Position numbers and translations under genes: made by a program
Shown here: piece after piece, positions 29,062 through 37,152 of the stretch
Position numbering within the stretch: the stretch's first letter is position 1
Layout: each line of letters opens with the position of its first letter
The notes under the pieces: model-generated
What the model was told of the DNA's origin: nothing
Databases searched by the model: none
What the model saw: only the letters and a program-made list of their open reading frames with translations
Source: JAAYPI01 sp036734385
GTDB taxonomy: Bacteria; Bacteroidota; Bacteroidia; Bacteroidales; Paludibacteraceae
Direction of reading: 5' to 3'
Assembly: GCA_036734385.1 (NCBI GenBank)
Contig: DAIMYQ010000001.1
Location: 62,001-126,000, forward strand
Length of the DNA: 64,000 nucleotides

Positions 29062-30174
29062 ATGAAAAAGAAAATTTTACTCTCAAGCATGATTTGTTTA
29101 ACAGCACTGCGAACACTAGCAGTCGAAGAAGCACCGTTTACATTTGAAGCATCCTATACAGGAGATGTAGTTGCAAACACTTTGGGTGGTATTAAAAAAG
29201 GAACTTCCTACCTTGGAAAAGGAAATATTGGTATATTGTTCGAAACAGAGAAAGCCAATTTTTGGAAAGGGGGTTCTTTCAAAATAGGAATAGAAAATAC
29301 ACACGGAGATTCGCCAAGAGCTAATTTAATTGGCGATTATATGGTAGCTAGCAATATTGAGGCAGGCAACCACACCTATTTATCAGAATTGTGGTACACC
29401 CAAAAAATAGAAAAAATAACCTTACAAGCGGGTTTAATGAATTTGAATACAACCTTTGCTGCTACAAACAACGCAAGCCTACTTGTGAATAGTGCTTTTG
29501 GTATCTCCCCCACTATTTCAGGGAATATGCATGTGCCAATTTTCCCTATGAACGGATTAGGTTTCGTTTTTAGTTTAGACATTAACGATCAGTTGTGTCT
29601 TTCAGCAGGAGTTTATGATGGACAACTGACTGACTGGGACAAGAATCCTTACAATATACGGTGGCACGTAGATGAAAATGAATTCCTTGGCATTTTAGAA
29701 ACCCATTCAAGCTATAAACTTTTCCCGAAATTGTCCTCTGATATAAAATTAGGCGGATATTATCGTCAAAATATTGCGACTGAAATGGAAACATTTGAGA
29801 AAAACTATGGAATATATTTGAGTTATGAACAAGAAATTTTGCATACCGAGAAAGGTCCTAATTTGGATTTATTTACACAATTAGGGATAGCCCCTGCCTA
29901 TCTTAACCACAACAATATTTATCTGGGTTTTGGCTGTCATACAATAAGATTTTGGTCCACACGCCCCAATGACGAAGCCTCATTCGGTGTGGCAATGGCA
30001 CATTTTGGAAATAAACAGAAAACAGAAACAAACTTGGAGGTAACCTATCGTTTTCAGTTTTTACACAATATCTATTTACAACCTGATTTGCAATATATTA
30101 TTAATCCTGAAGGAACAGAGATGAAATTAGAGAATACATTGGTAGCAATTGTACGATTTGGTCTTGAATTTTAA
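29062..30174 (+). CDS. OprB-like carbohydrate porin family protein
   Basis: Predicted outer-membrane beta-barrel of 370 residues. A signal peptide (MKKKILLSSMICLTALRTLA) is followed by the typical opening FTFEASYTGDVVANTLGG and YLGKGNIGILFETEKANFWKGG. Later segments LWYTQKIEKITLQAGLMNLN, FPMNGLGFVFSLD and YDGQLTDWDKNPYN fit the OprB carbohydrate-porin family, and the protein ends in F as most barrels do (VRFGLEF). It sits between the hemerythrin-like/LuxR pair and feoAB, so in this setting it may pass iron-related or other solutes rather than sugars; that is inference. Confidence 0.8.
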   Translation: MKKKILLSSMICLTALRTLAVEEAPFTFEASYTGDVVANTLGGIKKGTSYLGKGNIGILFETEKANFWKGGSFKIGIENTHGDSPRANLIGDYMVASNIEAGNHTYLSELWYTQKIEKITLQAGLMNLNTTFAATNNASLLVNSAFGISPTISGNMHVPIFPMNGLGFVFSLDINDQLCLSAGVYDGQLTDWDKNPYNIRWHVDENEFLGILETHSSYKLFPKLSSDIKLGGYYRQNIATEMETFEKNYGIYLSYEQEILHTEKGPNLDLFTQLGIAPAYLNHNNIYLGFGCHTIRFWSTRPNDEASFGVAMAHFGNKQKTETNLEVTYRFQFLHNIYLQPDLQYIINPEGTEMKLENTLVAIVRFGLEF

Positions 30175-30222
30175 ACCATTATCTTTGATGATGAGTTAAA
30201 TCATTTTTCATTATAAATAGGG

Positions 30223-30254
30223 ATTGTTCAAGCAAATTTGTCATCGTACTTTTG
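30223..30254 (+). promoter_or_regulatory. Promoter of the feoAB transcript
   Basis: -33 ATTG (30223-30226), 20-base spacer and -7 TACTTTTG (30247-30254), 33 bases before the ATG. The -7 box sits in a small dyad, GTAC-TTTT-GTAC. A loose TGATGAGTTAAATCAT dyad at about 30186-30203 upstream could be a metalloregulator site, but the match to a Fur box is weak. Confidence 0.65.
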
Positions 30255-30287
30255 TACAAGAGAAATTAGGAATAAAAACAACAATAT

Positions 30288-32792
30288 ATGAAATTATCTG
30301 AACTTCAAACAGGCGAAAAAGGAGTTATAGTCAAGGTGCTTGGCTATGGCAACTTTCGCAAACGCATCATTGAAATGGGCTTTGTGAAAGGAAAAACAAT
30401 AGAAGTAATTCTAAATGCACCTTTGAAAGACCCCATTAAATACAAATTACTTGATTACGAAGTTTCACTACGTAGAAATGAAGCTAATTTAATCGAAGTC
30501 ATCAGCGAAAAAGAAGCAAAATCATTAGAAAAGGAGGACACCTATTTTGGTACATTGGAAATTGATTCCATACAACAAATTGCCAACAAAGAAGGTAAAA
30601 CCATAAATGTAGCCCTTGTAGGTAATCCCAACGCAGGTAAAACATCCTTTTTCAATTTGGCTTCCAATTCTCATGAACATGTGGGCAATTACAGTGGCAT
30701 TACGGTCGATGCAAAAGAAGGACATCTTACCTTTGAAGATTATAAATTCAATATTTTTGATTTACCCGGCACCTATTCCCTTTCGGCTTATACGCCTGAA
30801 GAAATTTACGTACGCCGACAAATTTTTGATACGACACCGGACTTAATAATCAATGTCGTATCAGCCTCCAACTTGGAACGTAATTTATACCTGACAACAC
30901 AACTTATCGACATGGACATTCCAATGGTTATTGCCCTCAATATGTACGATGAATTAGAAAAAAAAGGTGATAAAATAGATTATCAGTCGTTGGGTAAAAT
31001 GATTGGAGTTCCTATTGTTCCGACCATAGCAAGTGGTGGTTTCAACAATTCAAACAATGGACTAAAAGAGCTTTTTGAAACAGCCATTCGTGTATACGAA
31101 GGTACTGAGCCAACGGTACGACACATACACATCAACCATGGAGGAGATTTGCAAGAAGCGATTGACAAAATAAGTTTGCTCATCAAAAAATCAAACAATT
31201 TCACCAGCGGTATCGCCGGACGTTTTTTTGCCATCAAACTATTAGAAAAAGACAAAGAAGCCATCAATTATATCCAAACAATGAGTAACGCCGAAGAAAT
31301 ATTCACATATATCAAAAGGGTTGTTCCTCATATCGAACAAGAATTACAAGTAGATTGTGAATCTGCCGTTATTAATGCAAAATACGGATTTATTGCAGGA
31401 GCTCTTGCTGAAACTTACCAAGAAGGGAAAAAAGATCCTTTTAGGATAACGAGTGTTATTGACCCAATTGTAACACACCGGTTTTTGGGATACCCTATCT
31501 TTATTTGTTTTATGTGGATAATGTTTGAATGTACATTTACCATTGGTGCTTATCCCCAAGAATGGATTGATGCAGGTGTTCAATGGCTTTCGCACTTTGT
31601 GTCTAACTTAATGCAAAACGGAGTGCTCAAAGATTTGATTGTGGATGGAATTATAGGGGGCGTAGGCGGTGTAATCGTCTTTTTACCGAATATTCTTATT
31701 CTGTATTTCTTTATTTCACTCATGGAAGATTCGGGTTACTTATCTCGAGCCGCTTTCATTATGGATAAAATAATGCACAAAATGGGATTGCATGGAAAAT
31801 CATTCGTTCCTCTTTTAATGGGATTTGGATGTAATGTACCTGCCATTATGGCTACACGCACTATCGAAAGCAAGAACAGCCGAATGATAACCATGCTATC
31901 AACGCCTTTTATGTCCTGTAGTGCACGACTTCCTGTTTATGTGCTATTTGCCGGCATTTTTTTTCCAAAACATGCTTCGTTGGTTATGTTGGGATTATAT
32001 GCCTTGGGTATGTTAATGGCTGTTTTATCTGCACGTTTGTTCAAACGCTTTTTATTCAAAGGCGATGATATTCCTTTTGTAATGGAACTTCCTCCCTATC
32101 GTATGCCAACCGTGAAATCAGCGTTGCACCATATGTGGGAAAAATCACAACAATACCTCAAAAAAATGGGCTCCGTCATTTTAGTTGCATCCATTATTAT
32201 TTGGGCATTAGGATACTTCCCTCTCGAAAATGAAAAAACAAAAAAATACGATGTTCAAATACAACAATTACAAAGAAAACTTGAACAACCCCAAAAAAAT
32301 GTTCAATATATAACCGCAAGCACAAAGGAAACAACTAAGTCTCTTATTGCTACATTAGAAAAAACCAAAAATGAAGAACATCAAAAATCAAGCTATATCG
32401 GACAAATCGGACAATTTATAGAACCAGCTATTCGTCCATTAGGATTCAATTGGCAAATGGGTATTGGTATTGTGGCAGGATTTTCAGCTAAAGAATTGGT
32501 AGTCAGCACACTCGGTGTACTTTACACAGGCGATTCAAAAAGCACAAAAAGTTCCTATCTAAGCGAAAGAATAAAGTCAGAAAAGAATTCATTAGGAAAA
32601 CCTGTGTTTACACCTTTAGTGGCTTTTGGTTATCTAATCTTCATCTTGCTAAGTTTTCCTTGCATTGCTACCATTGTAGCTATTAAAAATGAGTCGGGCT
32701 CTTGGAAGTGGGCTTTATTTTCTATCGTTTATACAACAACTTTGGCTTGGATATGTTCCTTTGTAGTATATCAGGTGGGTATGTTATTTTAA
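30288..32792 (+). CDS. feoB: FeoA-FeoB fusion, ferrous iron transporter
   Basis: GTP-driven Fe(II) importer of 834 residues, with a FeoA SH3-like domain fused to the N-terminus (residues 1-73, KLSELQTGEKGVIV...GFVKGKTIEV). The G domain has GNPNAGKTS (112-120), switch region NYSGITVDAKEG, DLPGTYSLSAYTPEE and NMYDE. The membrane part has two Gate-type blocks (GVGGVIVFLPNILILYFFISLMEDSGYLSRAAF; MGFGCNVPAIMATRTIES; GFSAKELVVSTLGVLY). The fusion is a common Bacteroidetes arrangement. A coiled-coil-like charged insert (about 650-700) splits the membrane region. The FeoB-associated Cys-rich protein lies 1.3 kb downstream. Confidence 0.97.
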   Translation: MKLSELQTGEKGVIVKVLGYGNFRKRIIEMGFVKGKTIEVILNAPLKDPIKYKLLDYEVSLRRNEANLIEVISEKEAKSLEKEDTYFGTLEIDSIQQIANKEGKTINVALVGNPNAGKTSFFNLASNSHEHVGNYSGITVDAKEGHLTFEDYKFNIFDLPGTYSLSAYTPEEIYVRRQIFDTTPDLIINVVSASNLERNLYLTTQLIDMDIPMVIALNMYDELEKKGDKIDYQSLGKMIGVPIVPTIASGGFNNSNNGLKELFETAIRVYEGTEPTVRHIHINHGGDLQEAIDKISLLIKKSNNFTSGIAGRFFAIKLLEKDKEAINYIQTMSNAEEIFTYIKRVVPHIEQELQVDCESAVINAKYGFIAGALAETYQEGKKDPFRITSVIDPIVTHRFLGYPIFICFMWIMFECTFTIGAYPQEWIDAGVQWLSHFVSNLMQNGVLKDLIVDGIIGGVGGVIVFLPNILILYFFISLMEDSGYLSRAAFIMDKIMHKMGLHGKSFVPLLMGFGCNVPAIMATRTIESKNSRMITMLSTPFMSCSARLPVYVLFAGIFFPKHASLVMLGLYALGMLMAVLSARLFKRFLFKGDDIPFVMELPPYRMPTVKSALHHMWEKSQQYLKKMGSVILVASIIIWALGYFPLENEKTKKYDVQIQQLQRKLEQPQKNVQYITASTKETTKSLIATLEKTKNEEHQKSSYIGQIGQFIEPAIRPLGFNWQMGIGIVAGFSAKELVVSTLGVLYTGDSKSTKSSYLSERIKSEKNSLGKPVFTPLVAFGYLIFILLSFPCIATIVAIKNESGSWKWALFSIVYTTTLAWICSFVVYQVGMLF

Positions 32793-32831
32793 ATTGGTTT
32801 TACATTGAAGATGATTTCTCAATATTTTTTC

Positions 32832-32839
32832 TACATTTG
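32832..32839 (+). promoter_or_regulatory. Promoter -7 box for the T9SS-exported esterase
   Basis: TACATTTG, 28 bases before the ATG at 32868. It lies downstream of a possible earlier in-frame start at 32805, so it also argues for 32868. Confidence 0.5.
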
Positions 32840-32867
32840 CACAACACATAAAAACACCGAAAAAATT

Positions 32868-34103
32868 ATGAAACCATTTCTTACCCTTGTTACATTCTTA
32901 TTTTTCACATGTAATGTCGTTTGGGGAGCAGTAAGAACGACAGAGACCATCATGATTGGAGATACAACTCGTACGTTTCTACGTTATGTCCCTGACAATT
33001 ACAACTCATCAAACCCTGTAAAGTTATTGGTTTTATTACACGGGTTTAACGGAACAATGAGTTATTTTGAAGAAAATGGATACAACCCCGGAAATATGGC
33101 AGACGAACAAAATGCAATTATTGTTTCTTTACAGGCACTTGACGAAAAAGATGCCACCGTTGCTAACTTTATCACGACTTTGCACAATGCTGGTTTCATT
33201 CCGTTTGGCACGAATGGAGCTTGGGGTGCAGGAGTCAGTTCTCCGGTAAACAATACTATCATCACAAACCCACTACAATGGTCCTTGGTAACACAATCAT
33301 ATCCTACTATTGCTTCCGAAGGAAAAGCAGTATTAAATAAAAAAGTGGATGATGTAAACTTTATCAATCAAGTCGTAACCAAAATTAAAACCGGTTATAC
33401 CGTTGACAACAGCAAAGTATATATGTTTGGTTTCTCAATGGGTGGAGCCATGGCGTACAAATATGCTTTCAGCTCAAATCCCCAAATAACAGCTATGGCA
33501 ATTGAAAGCGGATTTATCGGAAATGAAGTAAATACATCCGGAGATTTTCCTATTTCCACTTGCCATTTTCACAGTATTGATGACGAAATCGTAAAATTTA
33601 ACGGAACCTTATTTAACGATTCTATTCAAAATATCATAAACTTGTTAGCAGCAAAAAACAATCATGATGCTCCTACAGAAACAGCTATATCCAATAGTAC
33701 CGAAGAAGACAATATGACAGTTACAACGTATGATTACACCAAATCGGGTGAACCTCGTTTATTGTTTTACAAAATAACAGGTGCTGAACATGATTTGGCA
33801 GGCATTAAAGATATCAATATTGGAACTGAAATGTGGAGATTCTTTAATGGAGAGCCTCTATCAAATAGTATCAATGAAACATCTGAAAATCAACTAACAT
33901 TCTATCCGAATCCTGCCACGGAAAATATTGTGGTTTCAGCTACAGGAGACTATGCTATTTACAATTTAAACGGAGAACTATTGTTGTCCGGAAAAATAGA
34001 AAAAGGAAATGATATCTCTGTCAAAAAATTATCAAAAGGAAACTATATTATCATTGTTAACAGCGATTCCGAAAATTTACAATCAATACTAACCATACAG
34101 TAA
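32868..34103 (+). CDS. Alpha/beta-hydrolase (PHB depolymerase/feruloyl-esterase-like) with T9SS sorting domain
   Basis: Secreted esterase-like protein of 411 residues: signal peptide (MKPFLTLVTFLFFTCNVVWGA), then an alpha/beta-hydrolase domain. The nucleophile is S190 in GFSMGG, the oxyanion-hole region is VLLHGFNG, a likely Asp is in SIDDEIV and the His in GAEHDLAG. The last ~75 residues form a type A T9SS C-terminal sorting domain (LTFYPNPATENIVV...YAIYNLNGELLLSG...KLSKGNYIIIV). It is therefore predicted to be exported by the SprA/Por system encoded in the same window and anchored to the surface or released. It lies between feoAB and the FeoB-associated gene. The substrate is unknown. Confidence 0.87.
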   Translation: MKPFLTLVTFLFFTCNVVWGAVRTTETIMIGDTTRTFLRYVPDNYNSSNPVKLLVLLHGFNGTMSYFEENGYNPGNMADEQNAIIVSLQALDEKDATVANFITTLHNAGFIPFGTNGAWGAGVSSPVNNTIITNPLQWSLVTQSYPTIASEGKAVLNKKVDDVNFINQVVTKIKTGYTVDNSKVYMFGFSMGGAMAYKYAFSSNPQITAMAIESGFIGNEVNTSGDFPISTCHFHSIDDEIVKFNGTLFNDSIQNIINLLAAKNNHDAPTETAISNSTEEDNMTVTTYDYTKSGEPRLLFYKITGAEHDLAGIKDINIGTEMWRFFNGEPLSNSINETSENQLTFYPNPATENIVVSATGDYAIYNLNGELLLSGKIEKGNDISVKKLSKGNYIIIVNSDSENLQSILTIQ

Positions 34104-34105
34104 TA

Positions 34106-34297
34106 ATGGATTTTCAATTGATTATTGTTATCATTATTTGCATTTTAGCTTTTGGCTGGGTGGGGTGGAAATTCTATCGTACTATAAAAACCAAAGGTAA
34201 AAATGTGTGTGACGGTTGTGCCCTAAAAGCTTCTTGTCAAAAAAACATAAGTGAATGCGAAAAGAACCGCCAACCTGATTGCTGTGAAACAAAATGA
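34106..34297 (+). CDS. FeoB-associated Cys-rich membrane protein
   Basis: A 63-residue protein with one N-terminal membrane helix (residues 4-24) and a Cys-rich tail with the pattern CDGCALKASC...C...CC. This is the FeoB_associated family, thought to assist Fe(II) uptake in place of FeoC. It starts 2 bases after the esterase stop and overlaps the cyclophilin gene by 4 bases. The esterase separates it from feoAB, so its expression may depend on the esterase promoter. Confidence 0.9.
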   Translation: MDFQLIIVIIICILAFGWVGWKFYRTIKTKGKNVCDGCALKASCQKNISECEKNRQPDCCETK

Positions 34298-35103
34298 AAA
34301 AAATTCTCTTTTTATCTATCATATTATTTTTCCCATTTATGATTAATGCACAAAAAGAAACAAATACATTAGTGAAAATCAGCACCCAATATGGGGATAT
34401 GGTTGTTAAGCTATACAATGAGACACCTCAACATCGCGACAACTTTGTCAAGTTGATAAAAAGTGGTTTCTATAATGACTTGCTTTTTCACCGAGTAATC
34501 AAGGATTTTATGATTCAAGGCGGCGACCCGAATTCAAAAAATGCACCGGCGGGTAAGCAATTGGGTGCTGGCGATGTTGGCTATACAATTCCGGCAGAGT
34601 TTGTGTACCCAAAATATTACCACAAAAAAGGTGTTTTAGCAGCAGCCCGACAAGCTGACCAAGTGAATCCAACCAAAGCTTCCTCCGGCTGCCAATTTTA
34701 TATCGTTCAAGGTAAAAAATATACCGAAGAAGAACTTACTCGTTTAGAAGCAAGTATGTTAAACAAATTAAAACAAAACCGCTTCTACGAATTGGTTGAT
34801 GAAAACAAAGAAACGGTAAAAGAATGTCGCAAAAACAAGGACAATGCCGGTTTGGAAAAACTACAAGCCAGATTGGTTGCCCAACTAGATAAAGAATTCA
34901 AAACCAACACCTATAAACTTCCCGATAATATTCGTGAAGATTATAAAAACATGGGAGGAATACCTTTTTTAGACAATGATTACACAGTCTTTGGTGAAGT
35001 AATTGAGAATATTGAAATAATTGATAAGATTGCTGCAACAAAAACTAACCAAGGTGACCGTCCGGAAAAAGATATTAAAATGACCCTTTCCATTATTCAA
35101 TAA
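34294..35103 (+). CDS. Exported cyclophilin-type peptidyl-prolyl isomerase
   Basis: Periplasmic foldase of 269 residues with a signal peptide (MKKILFLSIILFFPFMINAQ). The cyclophilin core shows FHRVIKDFMIQGGDP with the catalytic Arg, ASSGCQFYIVQG, and the C-terminal YTVFGEVIENIEIIDKI. Between the last two lies an insertion of about 80 Lys/Glu-rich residues (about 145-225, TEEELTRLEASML...), predicted helical, as often seen in Bacteroidetes homologues. Its start overlaps the stop of the FeoB-associated gene (ATGA), so it is translated from the same message. Confidence 0.93.
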   Translation: MKKILFLSIILFFPFMINAQKETNTLVKISTQYGDMVVKLYNETPQHRDNFVKLIKSGFYNDLLFHRVIKDFMIQGGDPNSKNAPAGKQLGAGDVGYTIPAEFVYPKYYHKKGVLAAARQADQVNPTKASSGCQFYIVQGKKYTEEELTRLEASMLNKLKQNRFYELVDENKETVKECRKNKDNAGLEKLQARLVAQLDKEFKTNTYKLPDNIREDYKNMGGIPFLDNDYTVFGEVIENIEIIDKIAATKTNQGDRPEKDIKMTLSIIQ

Positions 35104-35170
35104 TCAATAAAAAATACCTGTAACATTTTTCCCTTAACTATCTATCTACCAAAATAATTGCTGCATAGTT

Positions 35171-35201
35171 TTCGTTTTTTTAAAATAAAACATTAACTTT
35201 G
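35171..35201 (+). promoter_or_regulatory. Promoter of rpsA
   Basis: -7 TAACTTTG (35194-35201) with TTCG at 35171-35174, spacer 19 bases. The resulting leader of about 55 bases before the ATG is A-rich with no strong hairpin. Confidence 0.65.
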
Positions 35202-35262
35202 CAGCTCTTTTTTTACAACATAATGTCTAACAACTAATTAAAAAAAACAAACTGAAAAGAAA

Positions 35263-37101
35263 ATGAAAAAAGAATTAGTACAACCCGATGAAAGTTTCGA
35301 CTGGAAAGCATACGAAGAAGGTGCAGTTCAATCAGAAATGAGTAAAGAAGATTTACAAAATGCTTACAACAAGACTCTTAGTCAAATTAACACAAATGAC
35401 GTAGTAGAAGGTACCGTTATTTCAATGAACAAAAGAGAAGTTGTTGTAAATATTGGTTACAAATCCGACGGTATCGTTTCTTTAAACGAATTCCGTTACA
35501 ATCCTGACCTAAAAGTAGGTGATAAAGTTGAAGTCTTTATCGAATCACAAGAAGACAAAAAAGGACAATTGTCTCTTTCTCACAAAAAAGCACGTGCAAA
35601 TCGTTCTTGGGACAGAGTTAATGAAGCTCTTGAAAATGGCGAAATTATTAAAGGTTTCGTAAAATGCCGTACCAAAGGTGGTATGATCGTAGATGTATTC
35701 GGAATCGAAGCATTCTTACCAGGCTCTCAAATTGACGTAAAACCAATTAGAGATTACGATGTATTTGTAAACAAAACTATGGAATTCAAAGTTGTAAAAA
35801 TCAACCATGAATTTAAAAACGTTGTAGTTTCTCACAAGGCTCTTATCGAAGCTGAATTAGAAGCTCAAAAGAAAGAAATCATAGGTAAACTAGAAAAAGG
35901 ACAAGTACTTGAAGGTACTGTTAAAAATATTACTTCTTATGGAGTATTTATCGACCTTGGTGGTGTTGATGGTCTTATCCATATCACTGACCTGTCTTGG
36001 GGTCGTATCTCTCACCCTGATGAGATTCTACAATTAGACCAAAAATTGAACGTTGTTATCCTTGACTTTGATGATGAAAAGAAACGTATCGCTCTTGGTT
36101 TGAAACAATTAACTCCTCATCCTTGGGATGCTCTTGATGCTAATTTAAAAGTTGGTGACAAGGTTGAAGGCAAAATCGTTGTTGTAGCTGATTATGGTGC
36201 ATTTGTTGAAATAGCTCCGGGCGTAGAAGGTTTAATCCACGTTTCAGAAATGAGTTGGTCTCAACACTTACGTTCTGCTCAAGATTTTGTTAAGATAGGT
36301 GACAAAGTTGAAGCCGTTATTTTGACTCTTGACCGTGACGAAAGAAAAATGTCTTTAGGAATCAAACAACTTAAAGAAGATCCATGGGTTAATATTGAAG
36401 CAAAATACCCAATCGGAAGCAAACACACTGCGAAAGTTCGTAACTTTACTAATTTCGGTGTTTTTGTTGAAATAGAAGAAGGCGTTGATGGTTTAATTCA
36501 TATTTCTGACCTTTCTTGGACTAAAAAAATCAAGCACCCATCCGAATTTACTCAAATAGGTGCTGATGTTGATGTTCAAGTATTAGAAATCGACAAAGAC
36601 AATCGTCGATTGAGTCTAGGACACAAACAATTAGAAGAAAATCCTTGGGATGTATTCGAAACTATCTTTACCAATGATTCTATTCACGAAGGTACTATTG
36701 TTGAATTATTCGACAAGGGTGCTGTTGTTTCTTTAGAGTATGGTGTAGAAGGTTTTGCCACTCCTAAACACTTGGTAAAAGAAGACGGTTCACAAGCAAA
36801 ATTGGATGAAAAGCTTCAATTCAAAGTAATTGAATTCAACAAAGATGCTAAGCGTATCATTTTGTCTCACAGCCGTATTTTCGAAGATGCTCAAAAAGCT
36901 GCGAACAACGTAACCGAAGAAACTGCAACATCTGAAGAAAAACCTAAAAAGACTAAGAAAACCACGAAAAAAGCTGAAGAAACAACAACTTCATCTTCTA
37001 TGGAAAAAACAACCTTGGGAGATATTGAAGGACTTGCAGCTTTGAGAGAAGAAATGGATAAAGAAGAAAAGAAAGCCGCAAAGAAAAAAGCTGCAAAATA
37101 A
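35263..37101 (+). CDS. rpsA: 30S ribosomal protein S1
   Basis: RNA-binding S1 protein that helps bring mRNA to the 30S subunit. The 612-residue protein has about six S1/OB repeats between residues 45 and 540. The best copies read KNITSYGVFIDLGGVDGLIHITDLSWG, VVADYGAFVEIAPGVEGLIHVSEMSW and VRNFTNFGVFVEIEEGVDGLIHISDLSW in part. The C-terminus is a Lys/Thr/Glu-rich tail (about 550-612) ending in AAKKKAAK. It is monocistronic, with its own promoter and a bidirectional terminator shared with uvrA. S1 is of special weight in Bacteroidetes because few genes carry Shine-Dalgarno sequences. Confidence 0.96.
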   Translation: MKKELVQPDESFDWKAYEEGAVQSEMSKEDLQNAYNKTLSQINTNDVVEGTVISMNKREVVVNIGYKSDGIVSLNEFRYNPDLKVGDKVEVFIESQEDKKGQLSLSHKKARANRSWDRVNEALENGEIIKGFVKCRTKGGMIVDVFGIEAFLPGSQIDVKPIRDYDVFVNKTMEFKVVKINHEFKNVVVSHKALIEAELEAQKKEIIGKLEKGQVLEGTVKNITSYGVFIDLGGVDGLIHITDLSWGRISHPDEILQLDQKLNVVILDFDDEKKRIALGLKQLTPHPWDALDANLKVGDKVEGKIVVVADYGAFVEIAPGVEGLIHVSEMSWSQHLRSAQDFVKIGDKVEAVILTLDRDERKMSLGIKQLKEDPWVNIEAKYPIGSKHTAKVRNFTNFGVFVEIEEGVDGLIHISDLSWTKKIKHPSEFTQIGADVDVQVLEIDKDNRRLSLGHKQLEENPWDVFETIFTNDSIHEGTIVELFDKGAVVSLEYGVEGFATPKHLVKEDGSQAKLDEKLQFKVIEFNKDAKRIILSHSRIFEDAQKAANNVTEETATSEEKPKKTKKTTKKAEETTTSSSMEKTTLGDIEGLAALREEMDKEEKKAAKKKAAK

Positions 37102-37120
37102 TTTCTTCTTAACTCTTACC

Positions 37121-37152
37121 AAAAAGGGCTTACAAATTGTAAGCCCTTTTTT
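37121..37152. terminator. Bidirectional terminator between rpsA and uvrA
   Basis: AAAAAGGGCTTAC / GTAAGCCCTTTTT around an AAATT loop, with A and T tracts on both sides so that it works for both convergent transcripts. Its 3' edge touches the uvrA stop codon. Confidence 0.9.
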
